Assembly: GCF_002078875.1 (NCBI RefSeq)
Contig: NC_034438.1
Coordinates: 14,821,791-14,885,790 of the forward strand
Direction of reading: 5' to 3'
Source: Numida meleagris
Taxonomy: Eukaryota > Chordata > Aves > Galliformes > Numididae
DNA: 64,000 bases
In this document: positions 39,802-52,325 of the stretch, piece after piece
Numbering within the stretch: the stretch's first letter is position 1
How the letters are laid out: every line of letters starts with the position of its first letter
Notes under the pieces: model-generated
What the model saw: the letters and a program-made list of their open reading frames with translations, nothing else
Told to the model about the DNA's origin: nothing
Database searches by the model: none
Translations under genes and position numbers: made by a program

Positions 39802-42800
39802 GCTTCTTTCTTAACATCTAATTAATTTCAATGTTTGACGTTATTCATCAATAGTAACAGAATATTGTGTGCTTTTGTGTATTAGAACTGTAACACTTCC
39901 TCCCTGTCTGCCACCCAAGATTTCTATGATCTGTGAATGTGTTTATACAAGTTTCCCAAAGAAAAAACTTTGCCTTCCTTCTCTATCTTGGGCAACAAAC
40001 TTTTGTTGTAGAACAGCTGTACAGAACTTCATTGAGTCAAGTAAATGCTATCAGTGAAATAACACAAGGGAAAAAATTAAGGAAGAACAAATCAACAACC
40101 AAACTATATTTGCTTGTTTGTTTTTTAACTGCATTAGTACATAATGGTAATCTCACGGTAATTCATATTATTTATGAGAAGGTGTTAGTGGGACAGTATT
40201 AATTAGTGGGACCAATTATTTGCTTTGATATCCTGTTCTGCCAATACCAGCTTCAAGCACTCTTGTTATTCTTATCACTGAGCCTTGGTGCCTTTAAGTA
40301 ATGTACTAAAAAATTGATTACCATCTCATGTGCTTCTTTTATATTTTTTTTCCTGAGACAAAAGGTCTATGCAGTTGGAATCTGTCTTCTGTATTTTATG
40401 ATCTATTGATTTGTACAAATAAATGTATCAGTCTGACTAACATCAGTCCACTTGTTAGAAAGCCCTATTACAGGAGCATGTTTTGCCATTGGAGCAGGGA
40501 ATCTCCTCCAGTCATCATGAGTCCATGATGGAGAGCACATCATCTTTTGAAAAAGGTGTTTCTGCCTTTATTTCTAGCACCCCACCATGCTAGCAGAATA
40601 AACGTGAGCCCTTTGGGGTTCTTATGAGGACACAGAGATAAGTGTATTCCAGTAAAGTACTGAAAAATTGCCTTAGACAATTGAAGACATGTTTTTGAAT
40701 TCTAGGTTCTGAGGATTCAATTTAAATGTCTGTATGTTGATTTTTAAATCTACTTCTAAATCAGAGTGTAGACGTGCAGTTGTATTCATGCATTTAAATG
40801 TACAAATAATTTATTTATGTAGCACTTATACTTTCTCATTTAATTATATTCTTAATCATGTAAAATCACTGTAAGATTTAAGTTCTCATACTGTCTAGAA
40901 GAAATAATTATTTTGCTTCTTATTTAGGTGATCGAGAAGGGCAGGCATTCGGCTCTTTACTATTCCTTTACCTGACAAGCAATTTCTATTTGCCCAAGTA
41001 TATCTTCATATTCCTACTCTGTCCTGAAACATAAGGCTGGATATTCCTCTCTCGTACTCCAATATAATTGTCGCTATCTTTCTACCTTAATGAAACAAGT
41101 TCAAATAAGTGAATTTAAAATACAGTTCTTTTTTACCTGATTTTTTGAGTGGAGGAAGCAGCTGTAAATTTTTGTCATCAGTCTGTTCTTGCACTGGCAC
41201 TGACATACAAATATTTATTTTACCTTTATTAGATCATCTTCTGTTTCAGTGTAGATACAGAGCTGACTGTCATAACAATTTAAATGAAACTGTGCGAAGC
41301 CATGAGTCACAAGATTGGCAAATGCACACAAATTACATTAAGTCATTTGTTGTATTTTATTTTTAAGTTTGAAATCAAAGTCTTCTTACTAGCCTTTCAT
41401 GATTGTATGTTTAAGGAATTAGAATAATTTTAGTTTGAAACTGATTTATAATTAGATGCTAAAAGATGGAAGTAAATACTATAAAATAGCATACACCTGT
41501 CAAGAAATGTATTAAATAATAATTGGATGTAACACTTCCCTGAAATTGACTTTGGATTTCATACCAATATAGATGAAATTCGTTCACCCTGACAAGATTA
41601 TGAAGCAGGAACTGGCAGAAAGTGTAGGTCCTTTATTCCTTTACCTTAAAGACAGTCTGCAGTCATTTAGGTCTCCAATACTAATTGTCTTCTATATTAG
41701 ATTTTCTTCCCTATTCTGGCTGGCTTGTTGGTCTTACACGACTACTCACTTAGATTTTCATTTGGTGTCTCCAGTCATGCATGGCAGCAATGGTTGACAG
41801 AACAGGTAATTGTCCGTGCTGAGCTCCCAGTGAGTCAAGCTGAATTTACCTTATGTATCATTTGATTTTACAGACCTTTCATGATGTCTTTCCTTCCACT
41901 TCCCAATCTGGCCACAGAGAACTATTCTGTTTAATCACTCCTTTTCTGGAAGATATTTATTATATTTGATTATCATTTTTGCTTTTCTCTCTCTTTTTTT
42001 TTTTCCTTGGTTCCTAAGTTGTACTGTAATCTTGTTGAAACAGAGGAACCAAGCCAAAGGCATTGTTTGCAGGTGCTATGGATTTATATAGTGCTTTAAT
42101 GATGCTTTGTGATCTATTTTCTGTTCTGTCACTAATTATTCCTAACATTTGTTTTTCCACTGCTGTGGAATGCTCAGCTGACATCTTTATCAACTTTTTC
42201 ATAACATGACTTTTTCATAAGCCTTTTATCATTCTGAGATCTGAGTGGGAGCCGCTAGCTTATAAACCTATCTCTGTGTCTTACTCTGGTTTCTCAGGCA
42301 TTGCCAAGGTTCACAATGCTTTTTAGAATCTCACTAGCAGTGGTACTTGTGTTTACTAGGCTGGCCGTTTAGCCATGTCACTAATGGGGAAGTCACAAGG
42401 AATGAGTTCTGGCAAAAGTACTGGCAAGAAAAGTGATAGCCACTGTAGCACCCATATGAATAGGGCACTGATGATGAGGGCTCTTAAGCAGAACAGAACA
42501 CATACAGCAAATACACCTTTTATTTAATCAACATCACCCACTGATGAAACTTTAGCAAGTCTGTCGATCGCAGTTAAAGAAAGTCAATTCCCTTGCACCT
42601 CAGCCAAAAGCCCCCACCTTGTGCCTGACACAGCCTTGATGGCTTGCAGCTGCAACCTGCAACTGACAACAGAATATTCAAACCACAGACACAAAGCATA
42701 ACTACTGCAAAGGAGATTTACAGGCAGATGAGCTAGAAATAGGAAATGCTTCTTTACAGAGAATTGGTTCCATGAATCTTCTCCTATTGACTGCTCTGTA

Positions 42801-43204
42801 TGTCCTATTTTTGAGACCAAACTGTTCGTTGTTTATGCTGAAATGAAATCGTTTGATAGAGAGATGACAGGCATGCTGTGTACTAGAAGAGCAGCTGTTT
42901 GCAGTATCATTTAAAAAATGGCAAAAACAAGGATATTGAAAACAGCTGCTAGACACTTTCAAAAGTAATGTCATTAAATCTGTAGACTAATTATTGAGAA
43001 CACAATTCAATTTTGTGATAGATTTAAATAAATCTTGAGATTCACTATTTCTGGCAGCTGAATTAGGTCTTAGTTCTCAACTGACCTTAGAGAATCTTCA
43101 TTTTTCTGTGAATTTAGAAAATTATACTGAGTCATGAAATTTTTTAGTGTCTCTCTATGTATCACTTTCCAATGTTAAAAAAATGTGAATTTTGGGGCTA
43201 ATTT
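39802..43204. other. AT-rich intergenic region
   Basis: No gene or recognised mobile element is seen. Open frames are short and unremarkable. Confidence 0.6.
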
Positions 43205-43735
43205 TAGGTCACCCTGAAAATAGTGTTTCGTATTTATTTCCATGGAAACTACAACATATACAAAGAGCACAAAAACATTATTTTAAAGAGCGAATTCTCC
43301 AATACAAAACACTGTTTTTCAACATAGTCACCACCATTACCTCTGCATTTTTGCCAGCCATGAACAAAAGCTGCATGCCATGCTCATAAATATTTGCACC
43401 AGCAGAAGTGACCTACTGTCGCTGTTGCCATTGCTGAAACATATCACTCACCGCCTCACTGTGCTCACATCCACTGTCCTCCATAAACATTCACCAAAAT
43501 GATAAATATCAATGAGTGCCATTTTTTCTACATGGAGGAATTCAGTGACACACCTTTGCTTCATCCACACTTCCATGTCAGACACCATTCTGTCAGACTG
43601 TCCCCTTGCTGCCATCTGTCACACAAAAAGTAACTGAATAGTGATGGAAAGGTTTAGCATCTACTGCCGTATCACCACCAACTGCCTCTGACCAAGATAA
43701 TAAAATAGGAGGCTTTATGTTTGTGCCTGTTTGTT
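43205..43735 (-). mobile_element. Internally deleted mariner (Galluhop/Mariner1_GG-like) element, copy B
   Basis: On the minus strand this matches copy A throughout its length, including the transposase N-terminal remnant (mirrored CATTCTGTCAGACTG, CTCCATAAACATTCACC) and the 3' part (CCAGCCATGAACAAAAGCTG). The internal junction is at the same place as in copy A. TA at 43205-43206 marks the left edge. The other terminal repeat is diverged, so the right boundary is approximate. It is non-autonomous and inactive, and in opposite orientation to copy A. Confidence 0.82.
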
Positions 43736-46700
43736 TGTTGCATGTGATTCTCATTAATAATTAAATGAACTAAATTATTATTTTGTGTACAGTTTCTTAA
43801 GATTTCTTGGGATTAGAAGTAGAAATCTTTTCTTGATTTTTTTGAAAATTAATTACACACTTAAAACCTCACTTTAAAAGACTTGAAGCAAAACTTCAGA
43901 AAGAGTAGAAAGTCTGCAAAAGAAAAAATCCTTTAAATATTGCATGTTCATGAATACTACATATTGCTAGAAGAAAGAATATAAGTGGAAAGCTGCTCTA
44001 AAATTCTATAGAAATCTCTAGAAAGATGATCTATTGGAGTTCTATCCCTTACCTTATTAAAAGGCACATCCTATAGGGCAGCGTAATCAGCACTTCAAAC
44101 ATAGACCATCTTTAAGCATTTAAACCTCATCTCCTGAAAGGAATTGAGCTTTTCCCTTTAGAAGCTGAACTGTAATACACACAGCAGAGAGGATGACCGG
44201 CAGATTGTTCCAGCATCATACATTCTGAAATAAAATTCTAATGTCTCCCATGCACAGTCAGCACTTTAAGACTACTTTCTCTCTCTTCTGTCCTATGACT
44301 GGGAGTCAGTCACCCCGTCCCTCCCAAGACTGTCACGAAGCACACAGGGCTGCATGTTCTAGAAGAGCTGGGGAACCACTGACACATCCAGAAGAAACCT
44401 TACCAACCAAGGCCCTGTACTCTAGTACCTGCACGCAGCAAGCAGAGCAAATCTGGTAGCATCCAGATTCATCTGAAAGCCCAGCACTACTCAAGAAGGT
44501 AATGGTGATTCAGGCAAATCCAGTGCCGTGTCAAATGTGCAGGTCAGGGTCTATCCAGATCAGCACACTGCTGTGAAGCTCAAACAAGGAGCAATGGTAT
44601 GTGCCTTGGCTTGAATTCATCCTGGAGCCAGGTAGTTTTGGGGTGTACAATCAATGGTTACAGAAGGGTACACTATCACTGACCTCATAAAAAGTGTCAA
44701 AACACCTGATGACCTCTTTGATTTTCAGTGTTTTCTGTTTCTCAGGTATGAGTTGAAGGATGCACAGGAAACTACATATGTTGTGGAAAAAGTTTTTGTG
44801 TCCTCAACCTTGGAAACGGGAGCATGTAGCTCTGTTGCTCTATTCTTAGAATGTCTTAGAGTTACATAGATTTATCTGTGGTACTGTTTTGTTTTAACAA
44901 GATGTAGATGGTTTTGCAATCCTGATAATATGTTGGGTATGTCTGACAATTTTTGTTTATGGTTTACAGAAGCTTATAGTTTTCCTGGCTCAGGAACAGG
45001 GTAATTCATGTCCTATTGTGAGCTAACCATTATGCTCTGGATTTCATGTTGTTAGAGCTCTGTAGTTGGGATGAAAATCAGTAAGGCACTTCAAATTTGC
45101 TTAAATTAACTTCTACCTGGTTGGGTTGAGCTTTCAGTTCAGGACTTTTGCAGTTATTTTACCCAGCTTGGCACTGTGTTAACTGCTCTTGTGTGGCTCG
45201 TTTGGGTTCGCTTTATCACAGGTTCTAAAATCATATCTTAAAATAAGTCATTGTGAGAAACCAATTCTTTTCATACCTATCGTTCTTGGAAATGGTTGTT
45301 TTCACAGTTAATCATGGAGATAGTTTTGCTAGGTGTTCTTTAACAAATCAATGTGCATGTGAAATCTCTGCTACATGTTGCCATCTTAAAACAGCAGCTG
45401 CAAGGCAGAACCCTAATCTTCAGAGTCATCTCAAGTCCTTCTCATTTCTAGGTGCAGGATGGAATTCACCTTCTCTTGCCTTTAGCATTGTCAAGCGGGT
45501 CTCAGTTTCTTGATTGTCTAGGCTCTTGTGATGGCCAAAACAAGTAGAATAAATTGCTCTCTGGAGGTGCCTTTCTTTCTCTGCTGGCTGTAGGGAGGGA
45601 GTCTAGGTAATAGCTTACACTGCATCTCCAACATGTAGACAGCAGAGATGAGGGGGAATGAAGCCCACACTTTAAATGTATAGTTGAGCTTGCTTTCCAA
45701 TGAAAAAATACTTACTTCTCAACAGGAAAGTAGCATTCAGAGTAAGATGAAACTGATGTGGTTGGAGATGTTTTTTCCTTTATTTGATAAGGAGATGCTC
45801 ATTTTGAACTTGCTGATGTTTGGTAATTAGGTGGAAATTGCCATTTATGTGCTTTCCCAACATAATGAGCAAATTGAATGGAATCTCTCTCTACTTGTTC
45901 ATGATGTTACCGTTCTGGATTTATTTATTGAAATGGTGTTAGTTGTAAATAAGTGTTTTGCATGGTGGTTACTCAGAATCTGCATTAAAGCTTCCTTCCA
46001 AATCCAGCTATTTCTTAAGATTTGTAATTCAGATTTCCAGACCACACTGAAGAGATTTCCAGACCTTGTTGCAAAATAAATAAGGTTGGTGACATGTTGG
46101 AAGTGCCACAGTACATTGCTCTTCTGTGGAATTGTAATGGATCATCTCTACTGCAAACACAAATTACGCTGTAAGCATGTTAGCATGACAATAAAAAATA
46201 CTGTTGTTAAAATCATGATAACTAGTTGACATGTAACCCCATGCTTAACTAATAGAATTTGCAGAATGATCTGCTGCAGAGTCCCATGGGTAGTGGGTGT
46301 CATAGCCCCTGCTGTTGTTTTTCCTTTTTCCAAAATTTGGAACACTTTGAAATTGCGTTTACACCTACATCATGTTGCTGACCAGTATAAAGCACAAACT
46401 GCTTTTAAACTGTAAACTAATACATTCATGGAAAGAAAAATTGAAATTATTCTTAAAGTCTAATATTCTCTCTATATTTCTTTAAAATAAGGATGTTTTC
46501 AACAATAAGTGTTCTTTAAGTCAGCTAAAAAAATGGAAATACTGTAGAAAAAAACCCTGAATTCTTGGAATCTTGTATTAGGTAACTTCTAAGAAGCACT
46601 TAAGGAATGAGACACTGGAATGTTTTATTCATTGTGTCTGTACACAGTGCAGCATTTGATAACAGGAAGGAAAGAAAAAAAGGTAAAATCTTTTGTTTCC

Positions 46701-47769
46701 AAAGTGAGCATGTGCATGTAGACAATTCTTCCTGTAATGCAGGAATTTACTCATATGACTTAAATGTCATGGAAAAAAATTGTTAGAAACAATATATTCT
46801 TCCAGCATGAGTTCTGTTTGAAGGGTACTCCTGGATGGGTATCACTAGGCATGTTAATGAGAGAGCATTAACAACACTATAGGCATAGGAAAGAAGTAAT
46901 AATGTCAATAAATTTGTTTCTACTTTCACTGATTTGAAGTAAATGACTGTTCTGGCAAACACATTTTTGACTGCAGCTTCTCTTTGATGTTGTTTTCAAA
47001 GAGTAAAAGTATCAAGCAGTAGTAAAGTTGGCAAAGATTTTGCATATGTCTCCTCATAATATGGCAAGTAATTTTATAAAAGGGATTCAGGAAAGACCAT
47101 TTGCATTCTGAAGAATACAAAAGAAATCATTATTTCTCTGTGGTGCAGATAAGTGCTATTCCTGGTCCAATAAACAGTCAGCAGAGATTTCTCCTATTCC
47201 CTCTACTGACCTAGTAGAACTTCTAGTGGTCTGGATTTCAGAAATTGAACTTGTGCCAAATAGCTAAGACAGATAATATCTCTATAATGAAGCAAAAATT
47301 CTCTGTAACTGTCCATACAGTTCTCAAAAGATTGCTTGCCCACCTCAGTGCAACACTTCCTGTTTTTTAGGTCTTTGTATTTGAACTGCAAATCTTGAAG
47401 CTTTTTGCATGATAAAAGCAATAGGAATGATATTTGTAGTGTTTTCAGTGGTTTAGTCCACATACTCATAGTCACAATTTAACCTTGTAAAGATTTGTTT
47501 GAAAGACATTGGCTAAGCTATTGTGCTTATTTGACACTTGCTACTGAAAACTGAAAGTGCAACATTTTTTTATATATATGGGTCCATAAAATAATAGGAA
47601 AGTTGGTTGAAAAGAACATCTAGAAGTTATTGCATCTTACTTTTCCAAGAATGGCTGGCTTCAAAGTTGGACCAGATTACACAGACCCTTATTTGTACGA
47701 GAATTAAAAATGTCAAAGGGATTTAAATTACAAAACTTTTTTAGTGCTAGACTACCATCCTAGTGAGGA
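43736..47769. other. AT-rich intergenic region
   Basis: No gene or mobile element is recognised. The short frames at 44.2-44.9 kb and 45.2-45.5 kb have no homology that I can see. Confidence 0.6.
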
Positions 47770-48200
47770 ACTGTCATAGGCTGAGGGTCTTTTGTCGCAC
47801 AAGAGGGGACTTAGGCCCTCCCTTCCCCATTCCTCCCACTGCAGGAAGCCAGAAGAAGAGTGAAAAGGAGGGGTTGCAGCTCAATTTAGATAAAAATAAA
47901 CTATTTTACTAAAAATGGTAAAGGAATATGAGATATAAAAGGAATCAAGGGTAATAAATCAAACAAATGAGAAAGAAAATGTCTCCTAACTGTGCTATTT
48001 GGTGGTACAGAGAGGGAAGAGGAATGTTTGTACGTCACTATGTCACTTTTTCTCTTCCTTCTGGAAAACAGGCGGGAAGTACCAGAGCATTTTGGGAAGT
48101 GTAGTTCTTCCTTAACAGCTGTCCCCATTCCATTAGTTCATTGCATAATGTCATGATATGGAATACTTATGGAAAATCATGTCAAGAACTTACTTTTCTG
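47770..48200. mobile_element. LTR-like block, probable avian endogenous-retrovirus LTR remnant
   Basis: This block is less AT-rich at its ends, with a short A-rich middle. It includes pieces I associate with avian ERV LTRs: a cctcccactg...gaagccagaagaagagtgaaaagg segment, an A-rich GATAAAAATAAACTATTTTACTA stretch cut short here by divergence, TTTTGGGAAGTGTAGTTCTTCC, and CATGATATGGAATACTT. No retroviral gene is adjacent, so if correct it is a solo or partial LTR. Ends and orientation are uncertain. Confidence 0.45.
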
Positions 48201-48924
48201 ATGTACAGCCACAGCTTTCCAAGCTGCAGTTGTTGACCATTGCCCGGTTTTAGTTCCTCTAACATTAACAAAAAGAGATTGCTTATGTAGCCTTTGTAGC
48301 TAATTCCAAAAAATGTTGTTGGACCTGTGTGGTTTACATTAAACTGGAATCATGAAGTATACTATATTGCATTACAGAAGCCCACAGAGAATTTTGGAAT
48401 AAAGAAGAGAACGGATAAATTCAAAAAGTACACAATTACTTTTGCAGAGAACTTGTTTGGATTTTCTGTTGGAAAGGATATCTGTAGTACCAGGTACATA
48501 GATTCCTTCATCACATGCAATTAAAATTAATTGGGATTGAATAACTACAACTAAAAATAGAGAAGAGTTATCATTTAAATTTGGCTTTCATTAGAGGTTG
48601 ATACAGGATTTATGTTATTCATAGTAATCATGTATTATGTAAGTTAACATGTGCTAAAATACCTCCTGAGTGTGTGTTGTAAGCCAGTGGAGAGGGGATT
48701 TAGATGAAAAATCAAAGCCAAAGTTAAAAGTTACTTTTATGAACAGCATTTAAATAAATTAATTTAGAGAAATAAACGTAACTCAGAAGTTCAGATTGCT
48801 GGATTCTAAGGATGTTAATTTTAGTGTGCTCATGTGAATCTGCTTGGTAAAACCCATGGCAGCTGATAATAGTTGTAGCGAAAAGATTGTAATATTGAGG
48901 TGTTGGGTACAGCTGTAAATATGA
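48201..48924. other. AT-rich spacer between LTR-like block and CR1
   Basis: No gene or recognised element is seen. Confidence 0.55.
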
Positions 48925-49566
48925 GTTGATGATGAGTTGAATATGAGTCCGCAGCGTGCCTTGGCAGCCAAAAGGGCCAGCCATACCCTGGGGTGCATCA
49001 GGCCCAGCATTTCAACCAGGCAAAGGAAGGGGCTGTCCCCTCTGCATGTGCTGTGACCTCACCTCCAGCACGGGGTACAGGTTTGGGCACCGCAATATAA
49101 GAAGAACATAAAACTATTAGAGAGCATCATAAGGAGGGCTACAAAGATGGTGAAGGGTCTGAAGAGCAAGGTGTGTTAGGAGTGACTGAGGTCCCTCAGT
49201 TTGTTCAGCACAGAGCAGAGCAGGCTGAGGAGAGGCCTCATGGTGGCTGCAGCTCCTCACAGGGAGCGGAGGGCAGTGCTGAGCTTTGCTGTCTGTGACA
49301 GAGACAGGGCCCGAGGAAACGGCATGGAGCTGTGACGGGGAGGACCAGGGAGCTAGGGAAAGGCTCTGCATCAGAGGGTGGTGGACATGGAACGGGCTGC
49401 CCTGGGCTGTGGGCTCAGCCCCAAGCTGCTGGACTTCAAGGAGTGTTTGGTCAATGCTCTCTAACATAGGGTTTGATTTTGGGTGGTCTTGTGTGGAGAC
49501 AGGAGTTATACTCAATGATCCTGGTAGATCTATTCCAAATAAGGATATTCTATGGTCCTACGACTT
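48925..49566 (+). mobile_element. CR1 LINE 3' fragment (old subfamily)
   Basis: The sequence follows the CR1 ORF2 3' end and tail in order: ATGAGTCCGCAGCGTGCC, CAGGTTTGGGCACC, GGTGAAGGGTCTG, GAGGCTGAGGAGAGGCCTCA cut here by decay, TGGAACGGGCTGCCCTGGG, then TGATCCTGGTAGATC and the terminal ATATTCTATGG. It is 5'-truncated, as is usual for CR1, and carries many frame-disrupting changes. The coded portion is the C-terminal part of the reverse-transcriptase protein. It is not functional. Confidence 0.9.
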
Positions 49567-49624
49567 AATGCATTTCACAGTCTGAATGTATGGAGAGAAG
49601 TCTTACTGTCTTACTGGCCTGTGA

Positions 49625-49798
49625 TTTAAGTCCAGGCCCAGGCCATCCATTAACAACATCAGCCTCAAAATCGGATGGTTTGAGGATCCCCTCCCCTGGC
49701 AACTCTAGTTTAAAGGGCTCCTGATTAAATCGGAAAGCTTGTTGTCAAAGATGGTCTTCCCCTTCTCTGAGAGATGAACCCAATCCTCCCCCAGAAAA
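49625..49798 (-). mobile_element. Inverted CR1 5'-region piece
   Basis: Read on the minus strand, this gives GGGTTCATCTCTCAGAGAAG followed by a GGAAGACCATCTTTGACAAC-type block and then GAGCCCTTTAAACTAG. That is the order of the CR1 segment just 5' of the main coding part, with its characteristic GGCTTTAAACTAG. The adjoining longer CR1 copy is on the plus strand, so this piece is inverted relative to it. Boundaries are approximate. Confidence 0.55.
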
Positions 49799-51547
49799 AC
49801 AGATTACTCAAAAAATTTCCCTTTGACCTCTTCAGGGAACTGCTTGGCAGGGTGACATGGGATAAAGCCCTGGAGGGAAGAGGGGCCCAAGAAGGCTGGT
49901 CATTATTCAAGGACCATCTCCTCCAAGCCCAGAAGCAGCATCCCAAGAAAAAGGAAGGCAGGCAAGAATGCCAGGAGGCCTCCAAGGATCAACAAGGAGC
50001 TCCTGGACTTACTTCAGCTCAGAAAGAAAGTCCATAGAGAGTGGGAAGAGGAATGGGTTACCTGGGAGGACAAAGTTGTCTAGGCAACCAGGGATCAGTT
50101 TAGGAAACCTAGATCAAATTAAATCTATCCAGGGACATAAAGGAGAACAAGAAGAAATTCTACAGGTATATGAGTGATAAAAGGAAAGCCAGGGAAGATG
50201 TGGGCCCTCTCCAGAAGGAAACCAGAAACATGGTCATGAGGGATATGGAGAAAGATGAGGTGCGCAATGACTTCTTCACCTAGGTAAGGGCTCTAGCTTC
50301 ACCACCCAAGCTGCAGAAAGCAAAGGTGAGAACTTGGAGAAGGTAGATCTGCCTTCTGTAAGTGAAGATCAGGTTCAAGACCATCTAAAGAACCTGAAGG
50401 TGCACAAGTCCATGGGACCCGATGAGATCCATGCATGGGTTCAGAGGGGACTTGCAGATGAAGTTGCCAAGCCGCTATCCATCATATTTGAAAGGTCATG
50501 GCAGTCTGGTGAAGTTCCCACTGAGAGTTGCAGTCAGCAGCTCAATGTCCAAGTGGAGACCGGTGACGAGTGGTGTTCCTCAGGGATCAGTGCTTGGACC
50601 AGTGCCATTAACATCTCTGTAGGTGACAGTGGGATCAAGTGTACCTCCAGCAAGTTTGCAGACAACACCAAGCAGAGTGGTGCAGTTGACACACTAGAGG
50701 GAAGGGATGCTATCCAGAGGGACCTGAACAGGCTTAAGAGGTGGGCCCACGCCAACCTCATGAAGTTCTACAAGGCCAAGTGCAAGGGCCTGTACATGGT
50801 TTGGGCCAATCTGAAGCACAAAAACAGGCTGGGTGGAGAATGGCTTGAAAGAAGCCCTGAGAAGAAAGATTTCAGGGTGTCAGTTGATGAAAGACTCAAC
50901 ATGAGTCAGCAGCGTTGCACTTGCAGCCTAGATGGTCAACTGTATCCTGGGTTGCATCAAGAGGAGTGTGACCAGCAGGTTGAGGAAGATGATTCTGCCC
51001 CTCTACTCTGCTCTCATGAGACCCCACCTGGTGTATTGTGTCCAGTTCTGGGGCCTCCAGCACAAGACAGACATGGAGCTGTTGGAGCAGGTCCATAGTA
51101 GGGACACGAAGATGATCAGAGGGCTGGAGTACCTCCCCCATGAGGACAGGTGGAGACTGCTGATGCTGTTCAGCCTGGAAAAGAGAAGGCTCTGGGAGAC
51201 CTTATAGCAGCTTCCCAGTACGTGAAGGGGGCCTACAGGAAAGCTGTGTAGGGACTTTTTAGAAGGGCATATAGCGACAGGACAAGGGGAAATGGTTTTA
51301 AACTGGAAGAGAGTAGGTTTAGACTGCATATTAGGAAGAAATTCTTTACTGTGGGGGTGGTGAGACACTGGAACAGGTTGCCCAGTGAGCTTGTGGTTGC
51401 CCCCTCCCTGGAAGCATTCAAGGCCAGGCTGGATGGGACTTTTAGCAACCTGGTCTACAGGGAGGTGTCCCTCCCTATAGCAGGGGGGTTGGAACTAGAT
51501 GATCTTAAATGTGCCTTCCAACCCAAACCGTTCTATGATTCTATAAG
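49799..51547 (+). mobile_element. CR1 LINE, decayed ORF2 with 3' terminus
   Basis: This is a 1.75 kb CR1 copy. Recognisable parts in order: the linker before the reverse transcriptase (LGRVTWDKALEGRGAQEGW); RT N-terminus (LKVHKSMGPDEIH, LADEVAKPLSIIFERSW, QSGEVP); an internal deletion with frame change; then the active-site region, which reads FADN at 50655-50666 instead of FADD, losing a catalytic aspartate; then DTLEGRDAIQRDLNRLKRWA and CIKRSVTSR...YSALMRPHLVYC in another frame; then EKRRLW, WNRLPSELVVAPSLEAFKAR. The tail ends TTCTATGATTCTATAAG, the CR1 terminal octamer repeat. Stops and frameshifts make it inactive. Confidence 0.93.
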
Positions 51548-51734
51548 TCACCTGTAGGGAAAGTACAAAGTAAATGTTGTACATCAGTATCAAAAATATT
51601 CAGCATTTCAAAAGAAGATGGATCCCCTTAGTTAGGTCAATATATATAATCAACATAGAAATGCATTCAAGAAAATACAGTCTTTGCTCCAGGGAGACTA
51701 TAACGTAATAACAGAACAAGAGATTTGGATATGT

Positions 51735-51896
51735 TGTTTAACCCAGCATGCAGCTAAGCACCGCAAAGCCTTTTGCTCATTCTCCCTCCACACTGGGATG
51801 GAGGAATCAGAAAAAAAAAAAAGAAGAACTCATAGGTTGAGATAAAAACTATTTACTGAGACAGAAAAGGAAGCGAGAAATAACATTAATGATAAC

Positions 51897-51928
<32 letters not shown>

Positions 51929-52325
51929 AAATGAGAGATGCACCAAGGAATTTCTCAGCACTCAGCCAGACTCTGAGCAGCAGCTGAGACTACTCAGCCC
52001 CCCCCAGCCAACGCTCCTCAATTTTATCGTTTTTCCACATGATATCATAGATTATAGAACATCCTTTTGGCCAGTTTATGCCAGCTGCTCCGGTTCTGCC
52101 CCCTCCCAGCTCCTTGTGCCTCTCCATCCCCTCCACTGGCAGGACAGTGCAAGAAGCTGAAAAACTGAAACATCTTTGGCTCTGAACAGTACTGCTCAAC
52201 AACAACTAAAACTTCCGTGTGTTATCAACATTGTTTTTCTCCTAAAGCCATCATACCAGACACTGTGAAGAAAATCAGTTCTGTCCCAGGTGAAACCAGG
52301 AAGGGTACTAAGTCATTTGAATGTA
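51735..52325 (+). mobile_element. LTR of avian endogenous-retrovirus type (solo or partial)
   Basis: Segments typical of a widespread bird ERV LTR family appear in order: GGTTGAGATAAAAACTATTT, TTTACTGAGACAGAAAAGG, CCTTTTGGCCAGTTTATG, CCCCTCCCAGCTCCTTGTGC, AACAACTAAAACTTC followed by GTGTGTTATCAACATTG, and GAAGAAAATCAGTTCTGTCC near the end. It contains a (TA)13 microsatellite. No gag, pol or env sequence adjoins it, so it is best read as a solo LTR. The name and exact ends cannot be settled without a repeat library. Confidence 0.62.
51897..51922. repeat. (TA)13 microsatellite
   Basis: Thirteen uninterrupted TA units inside the LTR-like block, followed by TACACACA. Confidence 0.95.

Noticed and set aside
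49725..49985. 86-codon minus-strand frame
   Set aside because: It crosses the junction of the inverted and direct CR1 pieces. Part of it is antisense to CR1 coding sequence.
50334..51098. 254-codon frame as a host gene
   Set aside because: It is decayed CR1 reverse-transcriptase sequence with a lost catalytic residue, a deletion and a frame change.
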